Origin: an uncultured Lachnospiraceae bacterium
GTDB taxonomy: Bacteria; Bacillota; Clostridia; Lachnospirales; Lachnospiraceae
Length of the DNA stretch: 64,000 nucleotides
Reading direction: 5' to 3'
NCBI GenBank assembly: GCA_910586255.1
Contig: CAJUHR010000026.1
Span: 1 to 64,000, forward strand
The notes beneath the pieces were generated by a model. That model did not search any database. It had not been told where the DNA came from and was given only the letters and a program-made list of their open reading frames with translations. This document shows positions 1 to 9,672 of this stretch, in pieces. The position numbers were made by a program, and so were the translations under genes. How positions within the stretch are numbered: position 1 is the first letter of the stretch; each line of letters opens with the position of its first letter.

Positions 1-256
1 GATTCCATAGCCTGTTATGCACATTTCCACAATGCTTGTCTTTTGGTCTTTGGTTTCTTTGGTTCGGAATAGTGTGGTGCTGGCGGTCTATCTCTTGTTT
101 TCGGTTGCTTGCTTCTTTACCGTACATGAGCATTCAGGCAGTGCTGCTCATCCTGTACAAACAAACAACAAGATATCCCACCAAAACCGTCACACAAACA
201 CCACTATATTCACCCGCTAATATTCCCCCGGTAATATGCAGCCTTAGAATCTTCTA
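1..256. other. Left edge, no gene supported
   Basis: This stretch lies downstream of the PucR-type gene that ends at 257. It carries only short overlapping open frames rich in Phe, Leu and Ser, with no ribosome site and no recognisable motif. No convincing hairpin terminator with a T-run was found here for the minus-strand gene. Nothing else is supported. Confidence 0.6.
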
Positions 257-1840
257 TCACCCATTCTCCTTCTTCTCCAGCTCCGTCAGATAACGATGGC
301 ACATCAAGCTGAAATACAGCCTCTGAACCTCCTCACTGCTGCCAAAATCGATGTGAAGAATCTGCTCCAGCTTTTTTATCCGGTACACAATACTGTTCCG
401 GTGAAGGAACAGCTCTGCCGCCGTGTCCGAAACCGAAAGATTTTTTTCAAGAAAAACCTCCAGGATATGAAAATTGTTGGAATTGTGCCTTTTGTCATCC
501 TCCAGAACAATCTCTATGCGCTTATTGTACATCATGCGAAGATCCATCTCATGATGTACGGTCTCCAGCATGTGATAATAATAGTAATTTTTATAAAAGT
601 AAATGCATCCGCTCTCCCTTTCCATCAGCTTTCCCAGGCGGATTGCCGCTTCTGACTGTCTGTAGGCAACCGGAATCTGGGTCAGCTGTTCAAAGGTTGA
701 GCTGACTCCGCAAAAAGCCTTGGAGGTTTTCAACAGATGCTCAAAGCTGCTGACCCGCCCCAGCTCCACACAATTGTAGGTGTGGACATCCTTGATAAAC
801 ACCACCTCATGATTGTACTCAAAGGTGTGCTCCGTAGGCATGATCCTGGTAAGATAGTTCACCAGATAGCGGGCCTTGGTCTTGCTGTACTCGTCTAAGC
901 ACAGTACATAGCACAGATATTTCTTTGTCATGTCAATGTGGAAGCCCTGGGCCTTATCCTCGATTTCCTTTGGGGTGCTGATCCTTCCGCTTAAAATATC
1001 CCGGAAAAATATATCCACGGAGCGATGATATTCATCCTCTAAAATCCCCTCCGAATTGTCCAAAAAGGTGATAATGTGGTCAAAAAAATTCTCTAGTCTC
1101 TCCCTTTCTCCCGGGTGAATCTGGTTTTTCAGAAAATAAGCCACACTGTACAGCCGGAAGCCGGTCCTGCAAAAATGGCGCACCAGCAGATCCTGGCCGG
1201 TCCGGGTCTGATCGGAGGAAATATATCTTGTGGTGTCATTTCCAACCGTCACATCCAGAAGATTTTTCCTTATAATATTTTCGATTACCTCCTTGGGAAA
1301 ATATCCCTTCTCCACAATCTCTGCCAGAACCGGATTGTTCCATGTCTCCAGCCCGGAATACGCCTGCACGTCAAAGGATTTATCCCACATCAAAAGCCCG
1401 CTGCTGAAATATTTCTCACTGACGTCAAAAAAGTCTTGCAGCATTCCCCGGGAATACAAAATCCGATCCATTTGCTGAGTCCATTCCCGCAGCTGATCCC
1501 AGTAATCCAGAAGCTTATTTCCCACCAGAGCCAGATCATACTCCTTCGCCACCATAATGCAGGGCATCTCCTTAAAAATTTCCGGCAAACCATCCTGGGG
1601 AGCTCCCACGCAGAGAAAGCATGTTCCTGCCGGAAATTCTGCCTTCCGACATTCCATATAGCTTTTTAATGTGTGATAATCGGTCATATATAGGGTATGG
1701 GGTTCAATTTTGGGGACATATTGGCTCAGCCACTTCATCTTATCAAAGCGTGTATCGGCTGTCAGTCCTCCTCCCCATATGTATCGCAACGGTATTCCTT
1801 TCAGACACTCATCAATCAGATTCACACTGAATTTCATCAA
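257..1840 (-). CDS. PucR/CdaR-type transcriptional regulator
   Basis: A cytosolic regulator of 527 residues. The last ~60 residues form the PucR-type C-terminal helix-turn-helix: LEVFLEKNLSVSDTAAELF followed by HRNSIVYRIKKLEQIL is the usual signature of that domain. The long N-terminal part has no catalytic motif and probably senses a metabolite. Two start codons are adjacent (MMKF), and either would do. It is the last minus-strand gene of the cluster of CoA-transferases, permease, ligase and crotonase that begins at 11653, so it is probably the local activator of that acid-utilisation operon (inference from position). PucR/CdaR proteins usually respond to small molecules such as purine breakdown products or sugar acids; the ligand here is unknown. 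Confidence 0.85.
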   Translation of the reverse strand: MMKFSVNLIDECLKGIPLRYIWGGGLTADTRFDKMKWLSQYVPKIEPHTLYMTDYHTLKSYMECRKAEFPAGTCFLCVGAPQDGLPEIFKEMPCIMVAKEYDLALVGNKLLDYWDQLREWTQQMDRILYSRGMLQDFFDVSEKYFSSGLLMWDKSFDVQAYSGLETWNNPVLAEIVEKGYFPKEVIENIIRKNLLDVTVGNDTTRYISSDQTRTGQDLLVRHFCRTGFRLYSVAYFLKNQIHPGERERLENFFDHIITFLDNSEGILEDEYHRSVDIFFRDILSGRISTPKEIEDKAQGFHIDMTKKYLCYVLCLDEYSKTKARYLVNYLTRIMPTEHTFEYNHEVVFIKDVHTYNCVELGRVSSFEHLLKTSKAFCGVSSTFEQLTQIPVAYRQSEAAIRLGKLMERESGCIYFYKNYYYYHMLETVHHEMDLRMMYNKRIEIVLEDDKRHNSNNFHILEVFLEKNLSVSDTAAELFLHRNSIVYRIKKLEQILHIDFGSSEEVQRLYFSLMCHRYLTELEKKENG

Positions 1841-1884
1841 AAGCCCCCTTTTTGAATCTTCCGGCTGTGGTTATAGCTTAATAT

Positions 1885-3099
1885 TTACTTTCCGTGGGTA
1901 TTTACAATCCCGGCCTCTGTCATCTGGTCAATCCGCGCCTCCTCATAGCCCAGTTCCTTAAGTATTTCCCTGGAATCGGCTCCCAGATGGGGAGCCAGAG
2001 CCACCTGTGCCTGCTCCTGGCTGCCAAAACATACAGGCGTGGCCGGCACGGTGAGAGAATCTCCGTTCTCCAATTGGATTTTCCGGAGATAGCCATTTTC
2101 CCAGGCCTGCGGGTCCTCCAACACATCCTTACAGGTGGAAATAGAGGAATGTACCATATTCAGTTCACTGCATACCTTGTCAATCTTCTCGTAAGGAACC
2201 TTTGCAAACGCCTGATCCAGATAGTCCACACACTCCTTCATGCACTTCTGGCTTTCGGCAACAATGGTAAATTTGGGATCGTGGGCAATCTCATCCATGC
2301 CCAGCATAGTAAAGAAAGCAGTGGCTTTTTCTTCCCACTGCTGTTCTACAATGAAGAAGAATTTATCATCGGCTGACTTGTACACCGGCGTGAGAGGCCT
2401 GACTACCTGGTAGCGGCTTATCGGCATATCATGTCCAGGATACTGAGCCTCCACAATTCCATGGAAATTATACCACAGTGCAGTACCGTAAAGGGAGCCT
2501 GTCACAAAATCCCCCTTGCCGGTCTTCTCTCTTTTCAGAAGGCAGGAAAGGACGCCTGCCAGAACCACCGATGCAACCGTGGCATCCCCGAATCCGGGAT
2601 GAGGCCGGCCCGGCGTATATTCGGCCGGAGTCCAGTCAGGCAGCATGCCGCCTCTTGCCCAATAGGAGGCTGAATCAAACCCGGGAGCATCCCTGTCCGG
2701 CCCCTCCAAACCGAAAGCAGTAAACAGGGCATAGACAAGCCTTGGGCACCGCTCCTTTACCTTTTCATAATCCAGCCCCAGCCGCTCAAGCGCCTGAGGG
2801 CGGGTATTGGTAAGAAATACATCTGCAGTCTCCAAAAGCTTTAACAGGGCCTCCTTGCCCTCCGGATTTTTAAGGTCCAGACTTAAACTGCGCTTGTTGG
2901 CGTTTCCCGGCTGCAAAATCGGATTGTTGTCCTCCTTATTGGGCATTTTCCAGGCAACTCCCACGGTACGATAGGATTCTCCCTTAATGGATTCCACCTT
3001 AATCACGTCTGCCCCTCAATCGGCCATTAAGCGTGCTGCCACCGGCGCCGCCACGTGAGTTCCCATCTCAACTACGCGAATTCCTTCTAATGGTTTCAT
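1885..3099 (-). pseudogene. Family III CoA-transferase interrupted by an in-frame UGA
   Basis: The full reading frame starts with ATG at 3099 behind an AAGGAGGAG ribosome site and would encode 404 residues of a CaiB/BaiF/Frc-type CoA-transferase. Codon 28 (3016-3018) is TGA. The four paralogues here read ADFGAD, ADFGAD, SEQGAR and GEWGAD at this point, and this frame reads MAD-stop-GADVIKVES, so a TGG (Trp) to TGA change is the simplest explanation. UGA ends other genes in the window, so it is not recoded genome-wide. A GTG at 3006 lies five bases behind GAGGGG and could restart translation, giving 373 residues that lack the first strand and nucleotide-binding loop. The rest is intact, including the Asp of GFGDATVASV at the catalytic position. 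It could also be a base-calling error. Confidence 0.8.
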
Positions 3100-3111
3100 A
3101 GCTCCTCCTTA

Positions 3112-4083
3112 TCAATCATCTAATATGCCTTGTAGCCGCTTCATTGTCTCCTTCGCCTCACCCATCAGCTCTTCCATAAGCTCTGCCACCGGCATCACCT
3201 GGCGAATCAGGCTGCAGCCCTCCCCCAAGGGGAACAGTCCCCGGTCCACATCGCCGGTCTCATAGGCTTCCTTCCCGTTCTTTCCTGCAATCACTTCCAT
3301 CAGCTCTTTCAAGGCAGCCCCCCGGGCTTCCATCTCCAGACATTTTCTGGCTGCCCCGTTGTCAGCTACCCGAACCATATTGCGGATACTCTTTTGAGCC
3401 AGCACCGTGCTTCTCTCTGTGGCTGCCTTGATCCACTCCTTGTGATTGCCACTGATGGGGGCCTCCTCGGTTGCCATGAACCGGGTGCCCATGATCACTG
3501 CCTCCGCCCCCAAAGAAAGGGCAGCGGCAATCCCTCTGCCGTCCACAATGCCGCCTCCGGCAATCACCGGAATCTTTAAGGTTTTGGAGGCCTCATTTGC
3601 CAGCACAATAGTTCCGATTCCGTCCATTCCCGGATGTCCCCCGCACTCGTATCCTACTGCCGTCACCGCGTCCACCCCGCATTTCTCGGCGCTGATGCCG
3701 AATCGGGTTGCCGGAACCTTATGGATATGAATCATGCCGGCATCATGGATCAGTGACACTAAAGCGGCGGGCTTTACCCCTGCCGTCTCAATGGCTGTCA
3801 CTCCTTCCGTCCCACAGATATCCACATACCGCTTTATCTCTTCCCCAACATTTACATCCGGCAAAAGGCTCATATTTACACAGAAAGGTTTGTCTGTCAG
3901 AGCTTTTGTTTTCTTTACTGCCTCATGAAATTCTTCCGGAGTCTTGTAGATCGTTGTATTGATGGTACCCAGACCTCCCGCGTTGGACACAGCCGCAGCC
4001 AGTTCCGGATAAGCCACATTCTGCATCCCGCCCTGAATAATAGGGTAGCGTATCCCCAGCATGGTCGTGATTCTCGTTTTCAT
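3112..4083 (-). CDS. Nitronate monooxygenase / FabK-like FMN oxidoreductase
   Basis: A 323-residue TIM-barrel flavoprotein of the NMO (2-nitropropane dioxygenase) family, which also includes enoyl-ACP reductase II (FabK). The N-terminus IRYPIIQGGMQNVAYPELAA is the usual opening, ECGGHPG near residue 145 matches the conserved Gly/His loop, and VIAGGGIVDGRG plus AVIMGTRF are the FMN phosphate-binding strands. It sits 12 bases upstream of the CoA-transferase that starts at 3099 and downstream of another, so it is co-transcribed with acyl-CoA genes. That context favours a role in reducing or oxidising an unsaturated thioester or a related acid over nitronate detoxification, but this is inference. 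Confidence 0.85.
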   Translation of the reverse strand: MKTRITTMLGIRYPIIQGGMQNVAYPELAAAVSNAGGLGTINTTIYKTPEEFHEAVKKTKALTDKPFCVNMSLLPDVNVGEEIKRYVDICGTEGVTAIETAGVKPAALVSLIHDAGMIHIHKVPATRFGISAEKCGVDAVTAVGYECGGHPGMDGIGTIVLANEASKTLKIPVIAGGGIVDGRGIAAALSLGAEAVIMGTRFMATEEAPISGNHKEWIKAATERSTVLAQKSIRNMVRVADNGAARKCLEMEARGAALKELMEVIAGKNGKEAYETGDVDRGLFPLGEGCSLIRQVMPVAELMEELMGEAKETMKRLQGILDD

Positions 4084-4142
4084 CTGTTCTCACCAGCCCT
4101 TTCTATTCTATATAATATTTAATAAATTATTTATCAAAAGCT

Positions 4143-5378
4143 TCAATCGTGCTGTTTCACCACTCCATCCTTTAAAAGTCCTTTAATGGTTTCTTCATTA
4201 TAGCCCAAATCCTCCATAATCGATATGGTATGCTCTCCCTGCATAGGCCCTCTCTGGTATTTAGGAAGACCCATTCTCTCCGAGCGGACCGAGCTGCGGA
4301 TCAGCTTCACCTCCCTGCCGTTGGCATACTTCATGGGATACACATAGTCATTTACCCGGGCCATCTCATCCTCCAGACATTCCTCATAGGTTGCCAGACG
4401 CTCGCAGCAGAGATCTTCCCCGGCAAAAAGCTTTAGCCACTCATCGCTGGTTTTCTCTGCAAACACCGCCTCAAACCGCTTGATAACCGGCTCACATACT
4501 TCCTTTTTGTTAAAGTTGGGCCGTTTCATGTAAACCGGATTTTCCAGCATATCCTCACAGCCGATAATCCTGTAAAACTTCGGCACATCCCGCTCAAACT
4601 GTACCACCTGAGGCATAAACCAGCGCCCGTCCTTGCAAAGATAAGGAGCGCCGAAGGGACTGGATATCTCCCGGGTCTTGGGATAGTGATAGCCGAACTG
4701 AGTACCATTTATCATGATATTGGCCATCCACATGGCTGTCCCGTAGAGAGACACTGTGATCCGGTCTCCCTTTCCCGTGGTTTTTGCTGCCAGAAGCGCG
4801 GCATTGATGCCTGCCTCCAAAGCCATGGCACATGCCGTGTCCCCAAAGCCCATAGGCATATACAGAGGAAACGGCTTTTCTCCCTCTCTTCCCACTGCCT
4901 GGCTGTACAGAAATCCGCCTCTTGCCCAAAATGCCGTATTGTCGTATCCCGGCTTGTCCTTATCGGGTCCCGTCTCCCCGTAACCGACAAGCTGAGCCAC
5001 CACAAGCTTAGGGAAACGCTCCTTTAAGGAATCGTAATCCAGCTTCATGTGCTTTAACCCCTCTGAGCGGACATTGGTCAGAAATACATCTGCCGTCTCC
5101 AGGAGGTGGTACATCAGCTCCTGGCCCTTCTCGGTTTTCAGATTAATGCTGATCGCCCTTTTATTGGCATTGAGAGAATCAAAAAGAGGATTGTAGTCGT
5201 CCTGAATCGGGGCTCCCACTGAGGCAGGCCAACGGCGGAAGGTATCGCCGATCCCTGTGTTTTCCACCTTAATCACATCTGCCCCAAAATCTGCCATCAT
5301 GCGCCCGCAGGTGGAGGATGCCACCATCAGACTCAGCTCAATCACTTTCACGCCTTTTAACGGCTGGTATTGTTCCAT
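4143..5378 (-). CDS. Family III CoA-transferase (CaiB/BaiF/Frc type)
   Basis: 411 residues, the usual family length. It starts PLKGVKVIELSLMVASSTCG and contains ADFGADVIKVEN, the first Rossmann-like unit. GYDNTAFWARGG is the conserved mid-region signature, and Asp180 in MGFGDTACAM aligns with the Asp that forms the aspartyl anhydride in formyl-CoA transferase. The enzyme moves CoA between carboxylic acids in the cytosol without ATP. It is the second of four CoA-transferases in this operon when counted from its distal end. The spacing to its neighbours (60 and 113 bases) suggests one transcript. Donor and acceptor acids cannot be predicted. Confidence 0.9.
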   Translation of the reverse strand: MEQYQPLKGVKVIELSLMVASSTCGRMMADFGADVIKVENTGIGDTFRRWPASVGAPIQDDYNPLFDSLNANKRAISINLKTEKGQELMYHLLETADVFLTNVRSEGLKHMKLDYDSLKERFPKLVVAQLVGYGETGPDKDKPGYDNTAFWARGGFLYSQAVGREGEKPFPLYMPMGFGDTACAMALEAGINAALLAAKTTGKGDRITVSLYGTAMWMANIMINGTQFGYHYPKTREISSPFGAPYLCKDGRWFMPQVVQFERDVPKFYRIIGCEDMLENPVYMKRPNFNKKEVCEPVIKRFEAVFAEKTSDEWLKLFAGEDLCCERLATYEECLEDEMARVNDYVYPMKYANGREVKLIRSSVRSERMGLPKYQRGPMQGEHTISIMEDLGYNEETIKGLLKDGVVKQHD

Positions 5379-5491
5379 AGTACCTCCTTTTATATCATAG
5401 ATCCAAATTATACTTCTACTGGAATTTTTTTCCTACTCGTGAAAAGCACTGCACCTGTTCCTGCATTATACAGGGACAGGTGCAAAAAGCT

Positions 5492-6718
5492 TTATCTCAT
5501 CACAGTCGCTCCGTCCTCTGCCAGCTTCTTTATCTCCTCCTCCTGGTATCCCAGGGCTTTTAATACCTCCTGGCTGTGCTCGCCCAGCATAGGGCCCCGG
5601 TTATATTCCGGCAATCCCATATTTTCACTGCGCATTGACGGGCGCACCACCGTGCTCTCCGTCCCGTTGGGATGCTTTAATCGGAACAGATAGTCATTTT
5701 CCCAGGCGGTGGGATCCGTCAGGGTATCGTTGAAGGTCTGGGCAATCTCAAAGCACAGATCATTGTCCTCAAACTGCTTCTTCCAGTAGTCGGACGGCTG
5801 CTTTGCAAATCTCTCTTCAAAGAGGCGAATCAAATGCTCGGAGATCTCCGGATTGTTCATCTTGGGTCGGCTGTTGTACCTGTCGTCCTCCAAAAGCTCC
5901 GTGTGATCCAGAATCCGGAGAAAATTGGGATAGTCCTTGGGGAAATTCACCACATTGCAGGTAAACCATCTTCCGTCACTGCATTTATAAGCAGCCCCCA
6001 CCGGGCTCTGGACATACCGCTTTTTGGGATATTCATGGCCAAACTGGGTGCTCTCGATCATCATGGAGCCCAGCCACAGGGCAGTACCGTAAAGACTGAT
6101 GCTCACCCGGTCTCCCTGACCGGTTTTCTCACGGGCATACAGGGCTGAGACAATAGCTCCCATAAGCCCCATGGCGCAAGCAATATCCCCTGCCCCCATC
6201 ATGGGGATCGTGGGACAGTAGTGACCCTCATTGTCCACGGAAATATCATGGGTAAAGCCGCCTCTTGTCCACAGAGCCATGGTGTCATAGCCGGGACGGT
6301 TTACCTCATCCCCCTTTTCCCCGTAAGCCACCAGGTTGGCAATTACCAGCCGGGGATATTTCACCCGAAGAGTCTCATAGTCAAGCCCCATGGGGACCAG
6401 AGACTGATTTCTCGTGTTTGTCATAAATACGTCTGCCTCGGCAAGCATCCGGTGGAAAATCTTCATTCCCTCTTCTGTCTTTAGATTCAGCACAAGGCTT
6501 TTCTTTCCCGCGTTCAGCGTGTCAAAGAGAGGATTGCAGTCCTCCGTGCAGGGGCTTTTATAGGCTCTGGGAAAATTCCGGAACCCGTCTCCGGAGGGAG
6601 CCTCCACCTTGATTACATCCGCCCCGAAATCTGCCAGCATCCGTCCGCAGGAGGACGCTGCCACATAGGTGGAAAGCTCTACGATTTTTACACCCTCAAG
6701 GGGCCTCATATTTGCCAT
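5492..6718 (-). CDS. Family III CoA-transferase (CaiB/BaiF/Frc type)
   Basis: 408 residues, with RPLEGVKIVELSTYVAASSC at the start, LADFGADVIKVEAPSG, and GYDTMALWTRGGF in the centre. The Asp in MGAGDIACAM occupies the catalytic position. It is the closest visible relative of the 4143-5378 protein and probably a tandem duplicate that has diverged. It lies between that gene and a GntP-type permease, consistent with exchange of CoA onto an imported acid. Substrate unknown. Confidence 0.9.
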   Translation of the reverse strand: MANMRPLEGVKIVELSTYVAASSCGRMLADFGADVIKVEAPSGDGFRNFPRAYKSPCTEDCNPLFDTLNAGKKSLVLNLKTEEGMKIFHRMLAEADVFMTNTRNQSLVPMGLDYETLRVKYPRLVIANLVAYGEKGDEVNRPGYDTMALWTRGGFTHDISVDNEGHYCPTIPMMGAGDIACAMGLMGAIVSALYAREKTGQGDRVSISLYGTALWLGSMMIESTQFGHEYPKKRYVQSPVGAAYKCSDGRWFTCNVVNFPKDYPNFLRILDHTELLEDDRYNSRPKMNNPEISEHLIRLFEERFAKQPSDYWKKQFEDNDLCFEIAQTFNDTLTDPTAWENDYLFRLKHPNGTESTVVRPSMRSENMGLPEYNRGPMLGEHSQEVLKALGYQEEEIKKLAEDGATVMR

Positions 6719-6797
6719 ATCTTATCACTCCTTTATCCTTTTTATCAAAGCGGTTTGGCCTACGGGAGCCGCCGTGTTCTGCCTCCAGTCACAGGAA

Positions 6798-8108
6798 TCA
6801 GGCCAGCACTCCCACTGCCGCTAACGCCAGGCACACCACCATGCAGGCCAGCCCGGGAACCATTGTCGCGATCATGTAAACCTTTAAGCATCTGGTATAG
6901 TCAATCTTTGTAACCGCGCATGCATTAGAGATTCCTGCATTGTGAGGAGCCATACAAGTCCAGCCAGTGATGGTCATGAGACGGTGAGCCGCTCCTGCCG
7001 ACAATCCCGCGGAGACATAGCTCTCCAGCATCTGCGCTCCGAATACGGGAATGGGACTGGAAACCGATGCCATGATCAGAGCGGAGATCATACCCAGACC
7101 TGCTCCCGCGGCGATTCCCGGCAGATTGTTAAGCATGCTGGTAAATGCCGCAAATGCCGGCAGACCCTTGATCACGGTGCCGATGGCGTAGGTTGCCGCC
7201 ACCGTAAACACGGAGCCGTAGCAGCCCGTAAGACCGGCGGTCAGGCTTGCCTTTAAATTTCCTTTAAGATTCTTGTAAAAAGCCACAATTGCCGCCAGGC
7301 AGCCGATAAACAGAGCCGGCACAACCTCCATCTTAAAGACGGTTGACAACACGATCACCAGCACCAGGGGAAGCAGGGACAGAACTAACGAGGGAAGGTC
7401 GCTCTCCGTAATCCCAGAGCTCTTATCCGGGGTATTCTTGATGGCTGTGCCATCGGTTGCAAAGGTCTCTCCTGTCTTTTCCGCACTCTTTAAAAACATC
7501 TTAATCAGCAGGACGGTGACCGCCCACCACACCACAACCGCAATCAGAGACATGGCCGCCCCCGCGGTGGTGCTTGTGCCGCAGGCATCTGCCGCATAGA
7601 TATTGCCAGCCTGCAGGGAGCCGATCAGCATGGTTGCCGACACCGCCTGGGGGCCGCCGAAGCAGTAAAGCCTCCAGGGCGCATCCGTCACCTCAAACAG
7701 ATTTTTCGCTATGGGCATGATGGTAAACACCAGCACAAAGCCGGAGATTCCCACATAGGACAGAATAAAATACAGCACGGGAACTAAGAGCACGCACAAA
7801 AACTTCTTGTTGGCATCGCTGCTGTTTTCCACCACCTTTGCCAGGGTGACGGCAATCTTTTTGGCGCCGCCTCCATCGCCCATCAGCCGACCCAAAATAG
7901 CGCTCAGGGCAAACAACAGGAAATAGGCCTTCAAAAATCCGGCAAATCCGGCCATGTACACATCCTTCAAGGTCTGATACACCGGCATCTGAGAAAACAG
8001 GATCATCACCACAGACGATGCCATTGCAGAAATCACAATGTTAATGCCCTTATATGCCATAAGCACAAACAGAAGGACACCGACAATAATACCGATTACA
8101 CTTAACAT
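6798..8108 (-). CDS. GntP-family organic acid permease
   Basis: 436 residues, almost wholly hydrophobic, with 12 or more predicted membrane spans. It opens with two helices (MLSVIGIIVGVLLFVLMAYK) and has the family-type internal GRLMGDGGGAKKIAVTLAKV and YVGISGFVLVFTIMPIAK segments. GntP proteins are proton symporters for gluconate and other hydroxy or carboxylic acids. The stop codon is one base from the start region of the acyl-CoA ligase gene at 8110, which strongly suggests translational coupling, so the imported acid is probably the ligase substrate. A second GntP-type permease is at 16232. Confidence 0.85.
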   Translation of the reverse strand: MLSVIGIIVGVLLFVLMAYKGINIVISAMASSVVMILFSQMPVYQTLKDVYMAGFAGFLKAYFLLFALSAILGRLMGDGGGAKKIAVTLAKVVENSSDANKKFLCVLLVPVLYFILSYVGISGFVLVFTIMPIAKNLFEVTDAPWRLYCFGGPQAVSATMLIGSLQAGNIYAADACGTSTTAGAAMSLIAVVVWWAVTVLLIKMFLKSAEKTGETFATDGTAIKNTPDKSSGITESDLPSLVLSLLPLVLVIVLSTVFKMEVVPALFIGCLAAIVAFYKNLKGNLKASLTAGLTGCYGSVFTVAATYAIGTVIKGLPAFAAFTSMLNNLPGIAAGAGLGMISALIMASVSSPIPVFGAQMLESYVSAGLSAGAAHRLMTITGWTCMAPHNAGISNACAVTKIDYTRCLKVYMIATMVPGLACMVVCLALAAVGVLA

Positions 8109-8109
8109 T

Positions 8110-9672
8110 CTACCTCTCCTTTAACTTGTATATTTTTTGAAGCTCGCTTTTCACTACCTTCCCCACCGCGTTTTTCGGGAGGCTCTGCACAATCTCAATC
8201 TGCTTTGGAGTTTTATAATGGGCCAGATGATCTCTCAAATACGCCCGGATCTCGTCTGGCGTAAGCCGGCTTTGCTTCTGAAGAACCACACAGGCAAAGG
8301 GCACCTCTCCCCACATCTCATTCTCCACCCCAAAGACGGCAACCTCCTCCACATCCTCCGCCAGCTCCATGATACGGTCTTCAATCTCCTTGGGATAAAT
8401 ATTTTCACCTCCGGAGATAATCATGTGATTTTTCCGTCCCTCTAAAAACAGGTAGCCTTCCCCATTTTTGTATCCCAAATCACCCGTGTGAAGCCACCCG
8501 TCCGGAACATACCTTTCGTACAATTCCGGGCGTTTATAATATCCCTTAAGCATGGCGGGCCCCTTTACGCAGATCTCCCCGGTCTCTCCGTCCGGCAAAA
8601 TCCTGCCGTCCTCACCAATGATCTTCAGCTCACATCCGGGAATACATCTGCCTACACTCTGAATACATTCCGGCCTTTTGTGATCCTCTGTGCCAAGAAC
8701 CGTCACAATGGATCCCATCTCCGTCATGCCGTAGGACTGAATAAACTCACAGTGAGGCAGCATGGCAATGGCTTCCTTTAAGACACTGGGAGGAATCGGA
8801 CAGGCGCTGTAATTGATTACCCTTACGCTGTCCAGACAATACTCTTTTATCTTCATCTGCTGCAAAATCAGCTTTAACACCGTGGGAATGACACTGACCC
8901 GGGTTACCTTATATTTTTCTATAGACCTTAAATACCGGTCCGCCTCAAACCGGTCAAACATTACAACAGTCCCGCCTACCATCAGCTCCACATAAGGACC
9001 AATGCTTGCCACATGGAACATCTGGCTCATCACCTGGTACACCTCATGCTCGGAAAATCCGATCACATCCCTGCAGCTTCTCATCTCGCTGACAAAGCTT
9101 TTGTGGCTGTGCATGACACATTTGGGAATCCCCGTGGTTCCGCTGGTATGTATGTGAAACAAAATATCATCCGGCTCTACCGGCGCCATGGAAAAAGCAT
9201 TGTCCTCCCCTGCAATCATGCAGGCATACATGGACGGCTTTCCCCCTCTGGGCATCATGTCCACCAGAAATGGCCTTCCTCCCAAAAGCCGCTTTAATTC
9301 CTCCTCCCAGGTTTCATTTCCTGTATTCATGAATGCAATCTTACAGTCATTGAACTCCAGAAGATTGGCTATTTCCCTGGGTGAAAGGCGCCAGTTAATA
9401 TTGACAACGGACATACCTGCCCGGGCGCACCCGATGACGATTTCAAAGTACTCAATACAGTTTACAGACAGAATCCCCACCCGTTCTCCCGGCTTGCCGT
9501 ATCTGGAAACCATATTGGCAACCCGGTTTGCCTTTTTGTCCAGCTCAGAATAAGTAATTTTATCCTTATGGCAGATAATTGCCGTTTTATCCGGAACATG
9601 CTCCAAACCGTAATCCAATATCCGGCCGAACTGATAGTCCGGCCGCTCTAAAGACAATGCCATACTCATCAC
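8110..9672 (-). CDS. AMP-forming acyl-CoA ligase
   Basis: 520 residues, a class I adenylate-forming enzyme (FadD/CaiC type). Motif HTSGTTGIPKCVMHSH is the phosphate-binding P-loop, QSYGMTEMGS is the A5 motif, HTGDLGYKNGEGYLFLEGRK contains the adenylate-binding Asp and the hinge, and PKNAVGKVVKSEL carries the catalytic lysine near the C-terminus. It activates a carboxylic acid with ATP and CoA. The start overlaps the stop of the upstream crotonase gene by four bases (ATGA), so the two are translationally coupled. The length equals that of bile-acid CoA ligases, but no other bai genes are present, so that assignment is not made. Confidence 0.92.
   Translation of the reverse strand: MMSMALSLERPDYQFGRILDYGLEHVPDKTAIICHKDKITYSELDKKANRVANMVSRYGKPGERVGILSVNCIEYFEIVIGCARAGMSVVNINWRLSPREIANLLEFNDCKIAFMNTGNETWEEELKRLLGGRPFLVDMMPRGGKPSMYACMIAGEDNAFSMAPVEPDDILFHIHTSGTTGIPKCVMHSHKSFVSEMRSCRDVIGFSEHEVYQVMSQMFHVASIGPYVELMVGGTVVMFDRFEADRYLRSIEKYKVTRVSVIPTVLKLILQQMKIKEYCLDSVRVINYSACPIPPSVLKEAIAMLPHCEFIQSYGMTEMGSIVTVLGTEDHKRPECIQSVGRCIPGCELKIIGEDGRILPDGETGEICVKGPAMLKGYYKRPELYERYVPDGWLHTGDLGYKNGEGYLFLEGRKNHMIISGGENIYPKEIEDRIMELAEDVEEVAVFGVENEMWGEVPFACVVLQKQSRLTPDEIRAYLRDHLAHYKTPKQIEIVQSLPKNAVGKVVKSELQKIYKLKER

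Noticed and set aside
17..293. Two overlapping small open frames at the left edge
   Set aside because: No ribosome site, unusual composition, and they overlap the end of the PucR-type gene.
3016..3018. UGA as selenocysteine in the CoA-transferase
   Set aside because: Paralogues have Trp, Phe or Gln here, not Cys. The position is not catalytic and no SECIS-like hairpin is evident just downstream.
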